The position numbers were made by a program, and so were the translations under genes. A stretch of DNA of 64,000 nucleotides from Podaxis mareebaensis (taxonomy: Eukaryota > Basidiomycota > Agaricomycetes > Agaricales > Agaricaceae), in the NCBI GenBank assembly GCA_018524725.1, contig JAEUWP010000551.1, forward strand, positions 1 through 64,000, in the 5' to 3' direction. Positions 10,822 through 21,466 of the stretch are shown in pieces (positions within the stretch are counted from its first letter, which is position 1; the number at the start of each line of letters is the position of its first letter). The notes below the pieces were generated by a model. The model made no database searches and had not been told where the DNA came from. It saw nothing but the letters and a program-made list of their open reading frames with translations.

Positions 10822-12008
10822 TCAATCACTCCCGTGCTTCCCACGCTCCTCATCGGTACTAGCAGCTGTGCTACTCTCTTCCGTGCCCATCTTGGAATGC
10901 GCCCTGGAAGAAGAACCAGAGACATACGTCATCTCATCTTCATCAAACAACACCTCCTCCTCGATATCCCTCTCCCGCTCCTTCCCAGGCAACGACATCG
11001 ACCCAAAATTACCCTTCGTCCTTCGCGAGTTCCTGCCTGGGGCACTAACGAAATCGGCAAACGACGAAATGGAACCGTTGCCTTGTTTATGTACTTTACC
11101 AGGTGTAGTTGTAGAATTGGATGAGGCTGCTGAGGTTGTGCGTCTGTGCCCGCGGGAAGAGGAGCGGGTGGTAGTGGTGTTGCGGAGGGGGACGCGATAA
11201 AAGTCGCCTGCTCCTGCGAGTTCTTCGTCGTCAGCTATGTCGAGGGCGGTTTCGTACGAGCTGGGGTTGGAAGGGAGGGAAGTGTAGTTGGAGCGGGAGA
11301 ATGGTAGGGAGCGGTAGGACCCTTTGCGGAGGTGGGTTGCGTAGGAGTAGATGAGGAGTGCAAAGTACAACTGTATTGGTATTACAATACCGGATTTATT
11401 GTTTCCCCCGTGTCCTATGATGATCGAGCGACGCACCTTGGAAAGCCAGGAAATGGCAATGACAGCGGCTGCAGTGCCCTTTTCATGATTCCAGATGGCC
11501 ATTGCTGCGGCCTCACGCTCTGCAGGGCTGAGGTGTTGAGTGATGTTGGCTGTCTTCATCATTGCTTCTTGAGCGGCAGAGTTGGCTTGTCGACGGCCAT
11601 CGTGAGGTGTCCAGATCCACCAGACAATCGCGAAAAAGACTGTCCATGCCGTTGAGAGGATGTGGTCTGCTGCAAAGAGATGGGCAAAGTATAGAGTCTG
11701 CTTGGGATCTTCCTGGAAACATAAAGATGAGAAAGAGAGGGAAATGCAAGATAGGCAGTACATACATCTTTCACAGCGCGCAGGCCCCATACGAGTGCAA
11801 TGAGAGCGATGACAGAATAGATGTAAAGGCTGAGCTGTGCAAATGAACCACCTGCACCTGTGAGGACGGCTATGAGGCCATAGACGCCTGCGACCTTGTT
11901 GAGGAGGGCAAAGAGAAGGGCGATAGTGACGCCTGTCTTGAGGTCAATGAGGCCCAGGAAGGAGACGAGGGGCCAGAGCCGCCATTCTGGGCGGAGCATC
12001 AGCTTCAT
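10822..12008 (-). CDS. KEI1: Inositol phosphorylceramide synthase regulatory subunit Kei1
   Basis: Three exons (12008-11766, 11712-11437, 11370-10822) give 355 residues. The start MKLMLRPEWRLWPL followed by SFLGLIDLKTGV and FALLNKVAGVYGLIAVLTG is the signature of the Kei1 (DUF1753) family, with four membrane segments in the first 200 residues (also YIYSVIALIALVWGL, ILSTAWTVFFAIVWW, LYFALLIYSYATHL). In yeast Kei1 partners Aur1 in the Golgi to make inositol phosphorylceramide and is cut by Kex2. The C-terminal 150 residues are a Ser/Thr/Arg-rich cytosolic-type tail. I chose Met at 12008 because no in-frame ATG exists upstream, only a GTG at 12050. Confidence 0.9.
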
Positions 12009-12141
12009 CAAGGCTGGTGCAGAGTCTGTCGCTGCGTTTGGCAGAACCACCGCAGTGGTTATGTAAGCACGCCCTGCATTGATTTTCGCACTTTACAATG
12101 TTTCGTTCTCAGTTTATTGCACTTCCTACTTATTTCATTCC
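12009..12141. promoter_or_regulatory. Shared divergent promoter, KEI1 / eIF4E2
   Basis: Only 133 bases separate the two start codons. Both 5' leaders and core promoters must fit here or overlap the neighbouring gene. No TATA box is evident. Inferred from arrangement. Confidence 0.5.
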
Positions 12142-13265
12142 ATGGCAAGCTACTTCAACTCCAACCACACCACCTCTCGCTTCCTCGCAAACAACCAGTC
12201 TGCCGCCTCAAATACAACCCCCTCAACCGCACAGGGCACAGCAGGTGCTGCCAATCCAAATCGGTCACGAGTACCCTCCTCTAAGCATTTTTCGACTTCT
12301 GTCAATCCTTCCCCGGCCGCAGATCGTGCTGCTACGGGTCCTGCGGGTACGCTGGGCTCCTCAGGTGGCAATGGCTCCGTCCCCGTCGTCCATCCTCTGA
12401 GAAACACGTATGTATGTTCGTGTGCTCTCTCGTGTTGATGGTCTCCTGGATCTTGAATGTTCTGCTCTTTCTAGATGGGTCTTTTGGTTCCGCCAGCAAC
12501 GCGCCCCAGGAAACAAGAATGTGAATTATGAAGAGGGCATCAAAAAGATATCTGCATTCCGCTCCGTGCGTGGCCCCTGATCTCAAAAAGACATCTCTGT
12601 GGTGTTTTAACAGCCGACCGTTCATTTAGGTCGAATCTTTCTGGTCACTATGGACACACCTCGCACCGCCATCTGCACTGCAACCCACGACAGATTACTT
12701 ACTCTTCCATAGCGGTGTGCGCAAACCAGTATGGGAGGATCCAATAAACCTCTCCGGCGGTAAATGGATCATTCGACTGCGGAAGGGCGTTGCGGATAGA
12801 TTGTGGGAGGACCTTGTGCTCGCTGTCATTGGTGACCAGTTTGACGAGTGTGGTAGTGGGAGTGCAAGTGCACCGGCGAACGGCGGTGCTGCTGATGGGA
12901 ATGGGGAGGAGGATGGGACGGAGTGGCCGGAGATTTGTGGGTGTACGATTAGTGTGAGGCAGAATGAGGATATCATTAGTTTATGGAATCGCTATGAAGC
13001 CGATTTCAAAGTTCGCGAGAGGATTAGGTGAGTTATTTTTGCGGACTTTGATGGTTCGTGGGCTGATGCTGGTGTACAGGGATACCCTGAAGAGAGTATT
13101 GAACCTGCCATCTAGTACTACCGTGGAATACAAAACGAATAACGGTTAGTATTCAACCTTTCTATCCCTCTCATCATTGTCATTGACAATCGACGGACAG
13201 ACTCGATGCAGGACAGATCGAGTTTCCGTACCACAAACCTATACGACCGTACACCACATCCTTGA
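12142..13265 (+). CDS. Translation initiation factor eIF4E, class II (4EHP-like)
   Basis: Five exons (12142-12407, 12475-12565, 12630-13027, 13080-13144, 13201-13265) give 294 residues. A Ser/Asn/Ala-rich N-terminal 80 residues precede the eIF4E fold, which begins HPLRNTWVFWFRQQ. Conserved landmarks follow: YEEGIKKISAFRSVESFWSL, KPVWEDPINLSGGKW, IRLRKGVADRLWEDL, VIGDQF, ICGCTISVRQNEDIISLW and DTLKRVLNLPSST. The shape and spacing, and the KRVLNLP ending, match animal eIF4E2/4EHP rather than canonical eIF4E. These bind the mRNA cap but often repress translation. An acidic/Gly-rich loop (about residues 205-230) interrupts the fold between QFDECG and EWPEICG. Confidence 0.92.
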
Positions 13266-13490
13266 CGCTGCCATCCCTTGTATATAACCCTCCGCTTAGA
13301 AAAACGGGATGTATATCTGTTGCTACACTTTGTAACCTCCCCATGTTCTATTCGCTTGCTACTTTTTTTTCTTTCTCGATTTTTGTCGGTTTACCCGATT
13401 GTCCAAACCCATCGTTGATGATGTCATGAGCACGTGAATGCTTTCTTCTCCATTTCGTGCCCAATCGCTGAAGAGGGGCTATGTCGCCAT

Positions 13491-14294
13491 ATGCTCTTGA
13501 GAAATACACTCACCCGACTTCGACTATCGGTTATTGTCCCTCGCCCCGTTTTCACTCCTGCTCTGCAGAAAACTCATTTCCACTACCAAGTTTTTGTCCG
13601 TCCGTTCAATCTGGGTCAACAACCGAGCCAAGTTACTTCACAACTCCAACAAAGGGCTATGTCAACCACCGTGAACAAGTCTGAAGACGAGTGGAGAGCT
13701 ATCCTCTCGCCTGAGCAGGTGCTCTGCCCCCGATACGTTGCTGATTTTCGATCTGATACTCGAATTTTCTTGTAGTTCAGGATTCTCAGACAGAAAGGAA
13801 CTGAGAGACCAGGCACTGGAGAGTATAACAAGTTTTATAAGGAAGGGACGTATGCTTGCGCTGGGTGTGGGACACCTTTATACAAAAGCTCGACGAAATT
13901 CGACGTGCGTCCGCTATAACCCGATCACAAGGCAGACGGCAGTCGAAGCTGACGGAAATCTTTAGAGCGGTTGTGGATGGCCGGCTTTCTTTGATGGTGT
14001 GCCGGAACCGTCTCGTTTTTAAGCCAGATTTTATTTACAAATGCCTATAGCGATTCCCGGAGCTGTGAGCCGCCACGAAGACAATTCGCTTGGTATGCGC
14101 CGAATCGAAATCACTTGCACGGCTTGTGGTGGGCATTTGGGACATGTCTTTCAGGGCGAGGGGTTCCCTACTCCCAGTGCGTATACTCGTTTGTGGTGTA
14201 CTGAGTGGGTAGCTGATTGAAGGTTGTAGCTGATGAACGTCACTGCGTGAATTCCATCTCGCTCAAGTTCCATGACGAGAAGGATAAGAAGTAA
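13491..14294 (+). CDS. msrB: Peptide-methionine (R)-S-oxide reductase MsrB, probably mitochondrial
   Basis: Five exons (13491-13718, 13776-13904, 13966-13996, 14051-14176, 14230-14294) give 192 residues. It reduces methionine-R-sulfoxide in proteins. Structural zinc Cys are at 104/107 (YACAGC) and 152/155 ([10 protein letters not shown]); the catalytic Cys is 177 ([11 protein letters not shown]); SGCGWPAF lies at 120-127. From Met at 13491 the first 56 residues are Arg/Leu/Ser-rich without acids until the ...[10 protein letters not shown] junction, which looks like a mitochondrial presequence. Met at 13659 would give a shorter cytosolic form. Copies of its last two exons recur downstream (15530-15773 and 17083-17150). 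Confidence 0.93.
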
Positions 14295-14396
14295 TTGATT
14301 AATTCCCTAAACGTATAGTCCAGAGGTACACAGAAGAAATTTCAAACGCCACGAAGTTATTCGAATGCCGTACATTTGACCAAGGAATGGCCCTCT

Positions 14397-15299
14397 TCAC
14401 CTCGGGACTAATTCACTGGGCCCCTGTTGTGTAAATATAAATGGTAAACTACACTTTCGTGTTCTAAGAAATCACTCACCATGATGCCGCTCTGGGGTCT
14501 CTGTGGCTGCCCTGCGAGTCGTTCCAGTTGTTGAAGTCGAGCTTCTAGCCCATGGATTCGACTATCTATCCTAGATAGCAACATCCAAGGGTCAGCGAGA
14601 AGACACGGTCAAGTATCACCTACTCCTCAGAAGTGCTGTCGTCTCGATGTCCGTTTGCATGTTCGCCACGAGGCTCCTCCGGGCTTTCAAATTGCGGGAG
14701 CTGAACGGTGCGAGCGACCTTCAAGAGTTTTCTAACACGTAGAACACGCAGCAGGTCACAAGGGTTAGGCCGAGTTGCATACAAACTCACAATAAGGGGA
14801 GCAACTGCTCTTCCAACCGGTTGTTTTCTTTTTTGAGCGCCTCGTTCTTGGTTTCTAGTTCTCCCAACTCTTCGTTTCTGGCTTCGAGCTGTTTTATTTC
14901 CTCTTCCAGCGCCTTGTTCTTGGTTTCTAGTTCTTCCAACTCTTCATTTCTGGCTTTGAGCTGTTGGATTCTCTCTTCCAGCACCTTGTTCTTGGCCTCC
15001 GCTTCCTGGACTCGATGCTCGAGGGAGATTGCCTCAGAAAGGCAGCTTTCGAGTTCCTTCGGGTTGCAAGGGATATGTTGGATTGATGCATTGTGGTTGG
15101 CAGCTCGTGGGCGTACCTCTCTGGCCCTGGTGGACGAGATGCTCATAGTTCAAAATATTGTATCACTCTCCATTACGGATCCTCACCTCAGTGCAGTATT
15201 GATGCGATCGCTCAGCGATTTGGGCTCCGCCTGTCGAGCAGCGCGGCGCCTTGGCTCGGCCCCAAAGCCCGCTAGTATTGTTCTCTTGTGCCCAAGCAT
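14397..15299 (-). CDS. Small coiled-coil protein A (tropomyosin-related family)
   Basis: Six exons (15299-15187, 15141-15117, 15056-14791, 14731-14624, 14570-14480, 14423-14397) give 209 residues. Order: a basic N-terminus (MLGHKRTIL, KSLSDRINTALR); a tiny exon encoding SISSTRARE; a long coiled coil starting ELESCLSEAISLEHRVQ with EAEAKNKVLEE; then LLKVARTVQLPQ, an acidic/His segment, a second coil (GLEARLQQLERL), and a short end. EAEAKNK aligns with EAEAKNKR of the nearby tropomyosin. Genes B and C have the same exon order and phases, which strongly supports the model. Function unknown; coiled-coil assembly is likely. It converges on msrB with about 100 bases between stops. Confidence 0.75.
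14826..14969 (-). repeat. In-frame 72-bp tandem duplication inside coiled-coil gene A
   Basis: Two adjacent 72-base units encode 24-residue blocks (IQQLKARNEEL... and IKQLEARNEEL..., each with LETKN). Exon 3 of gene A is 266 nt against 194 nt in both B and C, a difference of exactly one unit. The extra block lengthens the coiled coil by 24 residues without breaking the frame. Confidence 0.85.
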
Positions 15300-15529
15300 G
15301 GTTTGTGAAATCTTTGCAGGGGCAAAAGTGATTGACACGATTCCGAGTGGAAGACAGTTTATGGCACTGGCCACACCTCCTAACAGAGGTAGGAAAGGCG
15401 ACCTCGAAGAATCCGCAGCTTGGAAGGCAGGCACGAGGCGCATGCATGGGTCATTCCAGTTTCGAATATAGTACAGTATCAAAGAAGCCGATTCGTTCCG
15501 TCTCGCTAATGCTCTTGTGACGTGTATAG

Positions 15530-15773
15530 CGATTCCTGGAGCTGTGAGCCGCCACGAAGACAATTCGCTTGGTATGCACCGAATTGAGATCACTTGTACG
15601 GCTTGTGGTGGGCATTTGGGACATGACTTCAAGGGCGAGGGGTTCCCTACTGCCAGTGCGTATACCCGATTGTAACGTACTGGGTGGGTAGCTGATTGAA
15701 TGGTGTAGCTGATGAACGTCACTGCATGAATTCCATCTCGCTCAAGTTCCGTGACGAGAACGATAAGCAGTGA
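15530..15773 (+). pseudogene. Duplicated 3' exons of msrB (relic 1)
   Basis: Close copy of msrB exons 4 and 5. The splice acceptor, the first exon (15530-15655), a GTGCGT donor, the second acceptor and exon (about 15709-15773) are all kept, and the frame is open to TGA. It has [10 protein letters not shown] and the catalytic-type Cys (RHCMNS) but lacks the first zinc Cys pair and SGCGW, so it cannot make a complete MsrB. No upstream start exon is visible between it and coiled-coil gene A. The downstream flank (15774-15950) also matches the msrB 3' flank, showing that the whole block was duplicated. Confidence 0.88.
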
Positions 15774-15868
15774 TTAATTGATTCCCTGAACTTATAGTCC
15801 AGAGATACAAAAGAGAAGATATTTCAACGCGACGAAGCTGTTCGAATGCCATACACCTAACCAAACCT

Positions 15869-16686
15869 TCAACTAACGACTACATAATACATTGGCTTCC
15901 TGTACGTGCAAATACAAACGGTGAATTATTGTGTGTTGTAAAGAAATCACTTACCATGATTCTGCTCTGGGGTCTCTGTGGTTGCCCTCTTCTAGCTCAT
16001 GGATTCGACTACATATCCCGATTCCCAGATAGCCACATCCAAAGGTCAGTGGGAAAACATATGATCAAGTGCTACCTACTCGTCAGAAGTGCTGTTGCCT
16101 GGACGTTCGTTCACATGTTCGCTACGAGGCTCCTCCGAGCTTTCAGATTGTGGGACCTGAACGGCGCAAGCCACCCTCAAAAGGTTTCTACACGTAGAAT
16201 TACAAGGGTTAGTCCGAGCCACATTAAAACTCACAATAAGGGGAGCAACTGGTCTTGCAATCGGCAGTTTTCTTCTTTAAGCGCTTGGTTCTTGGTTTCT
16301 AGTTCTTCCAACACATCGTTTCTGGCTTTGAGCTGTTTGATTTCCTCTTCCAATGCTTTATTCCTGGCCTCCACTTCCTGGATTCGATGTTCGAGGGAGA
16401 CTGCCTCAGAAAGGCAGCTTTCGAGTTCCTTCGGGCGCAAGGGAGTGGAAGATAGGTTGGATCGGTGTATTGTGATTGACAACTCATGGACGTACTTCTC
16501 TGGCTCTGGTGATACGGCTGGGCGGAATACTCGTCGTTCAAAATATTGTACCATTCCCATCATAGTTCCTCACCTCAGTGCAGCATTGACGCGATCGCTC
16601 AGCGATTTGGGCTTTGCCTGTCGAGTAGCGCGGTGCCCTGACCCGGCCCCAACGTCAGATAGTAGTGCTTTCCTGAGCGCAAACAT
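15869..16686 (-). CDS. Small coiled-coil protein B (tropomyosin-related family)
   Basis: Exons 16686-16574, 16529-16496, 16428-16235 and 16187-16080 match gene A in order, phase and mostly in length (113, 34, 194, 108 nt). The protein begins MFALRKALLSDVG, then KSLSDRVNAALR, SIPPSRITRARE, ELESCLSEAVSLEHRIQ with EVEARNKALEE. The fifth exon is altered: about 28 bases are missing relative to A, giving ELEEGNHRDP. The end is therefore uncertain: TAA just after GAESW-type residues (near 15951), or TGA at 15869-15871 if a GTAAGT donor and TACAG acceptor are used. Less than 160 aa is certain. Function unknown. Confidence 0.65.
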
Positions 16687-17082
16687 GGTTTACGAAAGCT
16701 CTGAGGCAAAAATGGTTGACACGATTCGTGGAAGATAGTTTATGAAACTGGCCCCACCTCCCAACTGAGGCAGGAGAGGCGACTTGAAGAATCCGCAGCT
16801 TGGAAGGCAAGCACGAGGCGCCTGCGCCTTGTGCGCATGCATGGGTCATTCCAGAGTTTCGAACATAGTACAATACCAAAGAACTCGAAGACACGAAACC
16901 GCTGCGGAGCGTGAAGATTGAACCGAATCCCTCAGATTTTGAACGACTGGTAATTCACTTGCAGGGCTGAGGGAGGCTAGGATATACGAGTCTGAACCAA
17001 CCGCTCCCATCCTTGTCAAATCCCTCTTTGATAATAATGCCTCGTCTTGGTTCTCTATAACATGGGCGGGATATCCGACTAG

Positions 17083-17150
17083 GTGTTGCAACTGATGAAT
17101 GTTACTGTGTTACTGACAATCCACACTGAAAAGGATAAACAGCGATTCCT
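17083..17150 (+). pseudogene. Decayed msrB last exon (relic 2)
   Basis: The sequence GCAACTGATGAATGTTACTG followed by AAAAGGATAAACAGCGATT is recognisable as the last msrB exon (msrB has GTAGCTGATGAACGTCACTG and GAAGGATAAGAAG). The middle is shortened and the frame is lost. A matching flank follows (CATGAAGCCATTCAAAATGCC against CACGAAGTTATTCGAATGCC). It marks a third, older copy of the duplicated block. Confidence 0.7.
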
Positions 17151-17238
17151 CGGGCGCAGGGTGCGTAGTTCTACAATGCAAGAGAGAGATGTCATGAAGC
17201 CATTCAAAATGCCACAATTTCCATTAAGGGACCTCGAT

Positions 17239-18074
17239 TTACGACCAACCCCCCGGTATCCTGCATATGGAAGTAAGAATGGTGAGTTCCTCGAGACCTA
17301 GGGCAAGAAATCACTCACGAGGTTTTTCTATGCCCCACCTCTTCTGCGAGTCGCTCCAGTTGCTGGACTCTGGCTTCGAGTCTCCGCACTCTACTACGTG
17401 CGCACCAGAAAGAACCATGTTTTATCGATCAACGAAAAAAGAACTAGCATTGGGTACAACCTACTCCTCAGAATCACCCGCGTTTGACTGTTCCTCTAAG
17501 CCTCCTTCGGGTTGTGGGAGCTGAACGGTGCGAGCGACTTCCAGTAGTTTTCTGCCACGCAAACACGGACCCTGTTACGAGTAGACAGAAGTCCGAGTTT
17601 TATCGAACTTACGATACGGCGAGCAACTGCTCTTTCAATTGCCTGTTTTCTTCTTCCAGCGTTCTCTTGACTTCGAGTTCTTCCAACATTTCCTCGTTCT
17701 CAGCTCTGAGTTGTCTGTTCTCCTCTTCTAATACCCTGTTCTTCGCTTCGGCTTCTTCGATTCGACGCTCGAGTGAGGTAGCTTCAGAAAGGCAGCCTTC
17801 GAGTTCCTTTTCAGTACAACGCGGTGCGATGCATGTTGAGTGGTCGTGCTGCGATTAAGGGCTCGTAAGCGCGCACCTCGCGAGTTCGGGTGATATCACT
17901 ATATGAAACACCCTCACCCTCACCTTCAGCGCCTGTGATGTTGTACTCTCCGGAAATGACACCTCACCTCAGTGCAACGTTAAGTCGGCTGCTTAGCGGT
18001 TTGGGCTTCGTTGCTCGAATAGTAGCCCCGTCTATTCTGATTATCGATCTTCTGATTCTCTTGATGTCTTCCAT
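17239..18074 (-). CDS. Small coiled-coil protein C (tropomyosin-related family)
   Basis: Six exons (18074-17968, 17898-17877, 17806-17613, 17551-17465, 17393-17319, 17260-17239) give 168 residues, in the same order and phases as gene A. N-terminus MEDIKRIRRSI, then KPKPLSSRLNVALR, SDITRTRE, ELEGCLSEATSLERRI with EEAEAKNRVLEE, LLEVARTVQLPQPE and a second coil RRLEARVQQLERLAEE. It is the most diverged of the three copies linked to msrB fragments. The last exon is small and less certain; without its splice a TGA would end the protein at 17315. Function unknown. Confidence 0.7.
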
Positions 18075-18549
18075 GGCCGTGAAGACTTTGCAAAGACAAA
18101 AGAAGTCGCTGGTGAACTGAGGAAACTCGTGGAAGTTAGCTTGTGACACCAGCGTCGTTCTTCTGGATAAGTCAGGTACAATGAACATCGACGAAGTCTG
18201 GGCAGAGGCAAAAATAGACAATGAAACGCTCGGATGTATATACGTCATTTCCTGAACTTTGACTAAAGTATAACGTGCGGGGAGGCAAGAAACACAAAAC
18301 CGGTGCACAGCGTGGACAATTGGTCAAAAGAAACGACTTTGCATTTTGGATGACCAGTATCTCGGGAGAGACTCAAACTTTGCAACTGCCCAACCAGCAA
18401 AATACCTATAGCACTTGTAAAACCCAGGATACTCCCGTTGCCAGCTCTTGGCCTTCCAAAGGATTTGCGGCTGCTAGACAATCAATAAAAGGCAATACTT
18501 GGGAGGTAGGAAGTGAAGTGCAATGTATGCCACGTGCATGGTGAAGCAG

Positions 18550-18974
18550 CTACTCTTCCTCTTGCGGAGACTGCATGGAAGTGCGAGCAAAGTCGGCGGC
18601 GAGCTTTCTAAAGAATACAGAAATGTGTTTGGACGAGTCTGATGTGTGGTATTTCTCTTACGATAGTTGCAGTAGTTCATCCCGCAGTTGTTTATTTTCC
18701 TTCTCTAATTGCTTGTTCTTGGCTTCGGCTCGTTCTGCGCGAGGTTCCAGTTGAGAACGACAGGTTTCGAGCTCCTATACCATGTCCATTGAACACCGTT
18801 GGCGTCGTGTAGGACTTATGGCAATCCGAGATTGTACCATACCTGCTTGACTGTCGAGACTTCCCTGCAGCAGGCCCATGCATAATTAGCATCTTGAATC
18901 TGGGATATAGGGTTCAGCAGAGTTTGTTCAACGTACCCTCTAGCGTTAATAAGCCGGCTCCTCAGTGCTTCCAT
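18550..18974 (-). CDS. Very short coiled-coil protein D (tropomyosin-related family)
   Basis: Four exons (18974-18937, 18864-18843, 18774-18662, 18607-18550) give 76 residues: MEALRSRLINARG, then EVSTVKQ, then ELETCRSQLEPRAERAEAKNKQLEKE, then KLAADFARTSMQ and an acidic end. The 22-nt second exon and the phases match gene C. AERAEAKNKQLE is the closest of the four to the tropomyosin segment AEEAEAKNKRLE. The frame is open upstream to 19046 and holds LTERIRNERF, like the tropomyosin start MTERIKER but with TTG in place of ATG. A further 5' exon is possible (ATG 19131), but its intron would be only 37 nt. No msrB relic is linked. Confidence 0.55.
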
Positions 18975-19131
18975 CTCTTGCGCCTTGTCAGGGTATTCTT
19001 TCGAGAATCGCTCGTTACGGATCCGCTCCGTCAAATCCGAGACTGCCTACGAATGTTATCTCAGTCAGGGCCGTTGTTAACACCATTGCATCAATGAAAC
19101 GTGCCACATCAAGTCTACGATGATTGGACAT

Positions 19132-21466
19132 GGGGCCGGGACACACTTTCAATGAGAAGGGGCTCGTTATGAAGGTTGCAGACTAAGTTGAATGCGCTGA
19201 ACAAGACGTACGATCACGACTCGTCACTTAGTTGTGCACATTTTCGGCTTATCTGCAGGAGCCATGTACGTCATGTTCGATCTATTCCGAGGCCGTTGGA
19301 TGTCATCAACTAAGGGGCCCAGGAAAAGGGATGTTTTCTTACTCCTTTTGTCAAGAAACCACGCTCACCCTGAAACATAAGTAATATTCCGAAAGCATTT
19401 GCTTTGGGGTTGAGATGATAGGTGGGCCTCCTGAGGTCTGAATCCGCTAATGCCATGCCTGTCTAATGCGCCATTCCGTTCACGAATAAACGATAAACGG
19501 CCGCATATAGCCATAATTAAATTTGGAGGCAGATGGGGGACATTCTCGCCAGCTATATGATCGAATAATGGTCATCCTCCCCACTTCACTGCGCGTCTCC
19601 GTCCTATTGCCGGGATTGCTTCTTCCACACACAAGAACCTGTTCGCAATCGTCACTTCATGTCTGCGAATCGCTCGCTACGTTATACCATACATACCTGG
19701 ATACCTCTGCTTCACTATGCCGCGCGCAACTAACAGTCCCATTCTTCTCCACATGGCGAGCCTCGAGTTTCTTTAAACATCATAAGTAGGCGTTCAAAAA
19801 CACGAAGATGAAGGGAACATACCTTCCAGCCGGAGAGCCACTTGTCCGGTCCGTTGGGTACCCAGTAATATCTGCATCTGTCTGGCGTACGCATGGATTC
19901 AAATGGTCGGGAGTGAACTAGTCTCGAGCGTCGTCGACAGCATAAAAGACCCACCGGAGAATACGGAGCGTAGAAGTTGCGGAGGCCCTATGACCTCCGG
20001 ATGCTATTCTTACACTGCGTCTGAGGGACCTAAAAACTTCTGAGTGCCGGGACAGCAAGACTGGTGAAAAATGGAAAGGAAATGTCAATTGATTTCCTGC
20101 CGAAGCCTAGGTGGTCCAGAAGTCTTCGGGTTCCCACCCATCATAGACAGCGTTGTTCTATCGCTTTTGCTCAGTCGCGTGGAGGCTGGACGGCTCTTAC
20201 ATCCCCATGATAAGTTTCTCATACCAGTCGAGACATCATTCATCATTGATCGTATCGTGTGCTCGGCGAATGACGTGCATAATTAAACTTGGGATATTGA
20301 ACGGTGAATATGAACGTCCGAAACTCCGGTTTCAGAATTGTAGTCGAAGGAGGCATGGCTGCTGGCGTTGAAGCCGGGGGTGTAATCGCAGGTGGAAAAT
20401 GAGACTGCTCCCATCCATATAGGAGGGCTCCGAGTCTAGCCCGTAGGGGTTCTGACCTCTAGATGCGCATATATAAGGGGGAAAATGTGTTTCGGCGGTC
20501 TCAACTTATTAGGAATCGTGTATGTACCTCTATAGTGTCACCCTTCGTGGCTGTAGAACGTTGGGAGGACTTGAGCTGAAGGACAGATAAACAAGGACCT
20601 TCTGAGAAAAAATCTTCAAAAAAGATGCAGCAAATTCGAAGAAGATACGTTACGCTCTTGTAAGGAAATCTTACAGTGCGTATCTAGTTGGGAGCTCGGG
20701 CTTGAACTTGAGCCTCACGAAAAACAATCGAGGTTCCTGGCGACAAACGTTTCTCCTTGACCATTTCCGTGCCACCAAGAACGGCCACGACACACCACGG
20801 GGGAATCCTATCGGCTGATGAGTCTATTCTGGGCGTGGGTCGGAGACTGTTGCGATAAAGAAGGGTCAAAGGCGATCCGTATTGCCATGTGGTCAGCAGT
20901 TTTCGGCGCTCAATTAATGTGTCGTGAATAGGCGCACATCGAGTAAAACAAAAATAGACCAAGTGTCGCTTATGGGCGTCAGAGATAGGTGTGATGCTTT
21001 GGGGTCCTCGTACCGAAAAGGGAAGTATTGGGGGTTTTCCGGGTCCTGGTCTGCTCATATCTAATCAGTTGGGACTCAGGAGGGCCAAGTGATACGAGGT
21101 GATACGACATGGCTACCCATAAATCCTCGTGAGGGATAATTATTGGGTGGAATCCAAACATACTGCCTCATCATATATTTCTTACGTTTCTTCTGATGTG
21201 CGATCCACTTTGATCCATTGTTCTCACAAGACACGCAACTGGCGAACGTCATCGAGTGAGTTGTACAGAGTTGTACAGGGTGCGCAGTTGTGTGGCAGAG
21301 ATCGGGGGGGCTTTGTCAATATGCACGCCTTGCTAGTCACTGCAGGGGTGGGCGGAGGGATCCTTGTGACATCGATATGCATTCGATCAAAATCCGAGAC
21401 TACAGAAGACGAAAGGAAAGCAGATGTAAGGCGATGGGTCCATGGGCATAACAGTATAAAAAGCGA
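19132..21466. other. Long intergenic stretch, no gene seen
   Basis: About 2.3 kb inside the coiled-coil cluster with only short, compositionally random frames on both strands. I looked for the cluster's conserved words (EAEAKNK, ELESC, VARTVQLPQ in reverse complement) and saw none. It may be an old, fully decayed copy or insertion, but nothing in it shows this. Confidence 0.4.

Noticed and set aside
15183..15722. Minus-strand frame of 179 codons across the msrB relic
   Set aside because: Its 5' part is antisense to the duplicated msrB exons. Only the last 38 codons (from ATG 15299) match the first exon of coiled-coil genes B and C.
19487..19499. AATAAACGATAAA shared with 55549-55561, considered as an attachment site or transposon end
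   Set aside because: Only 13 bases, with no inverted repeats or target-site duplication around either copy.
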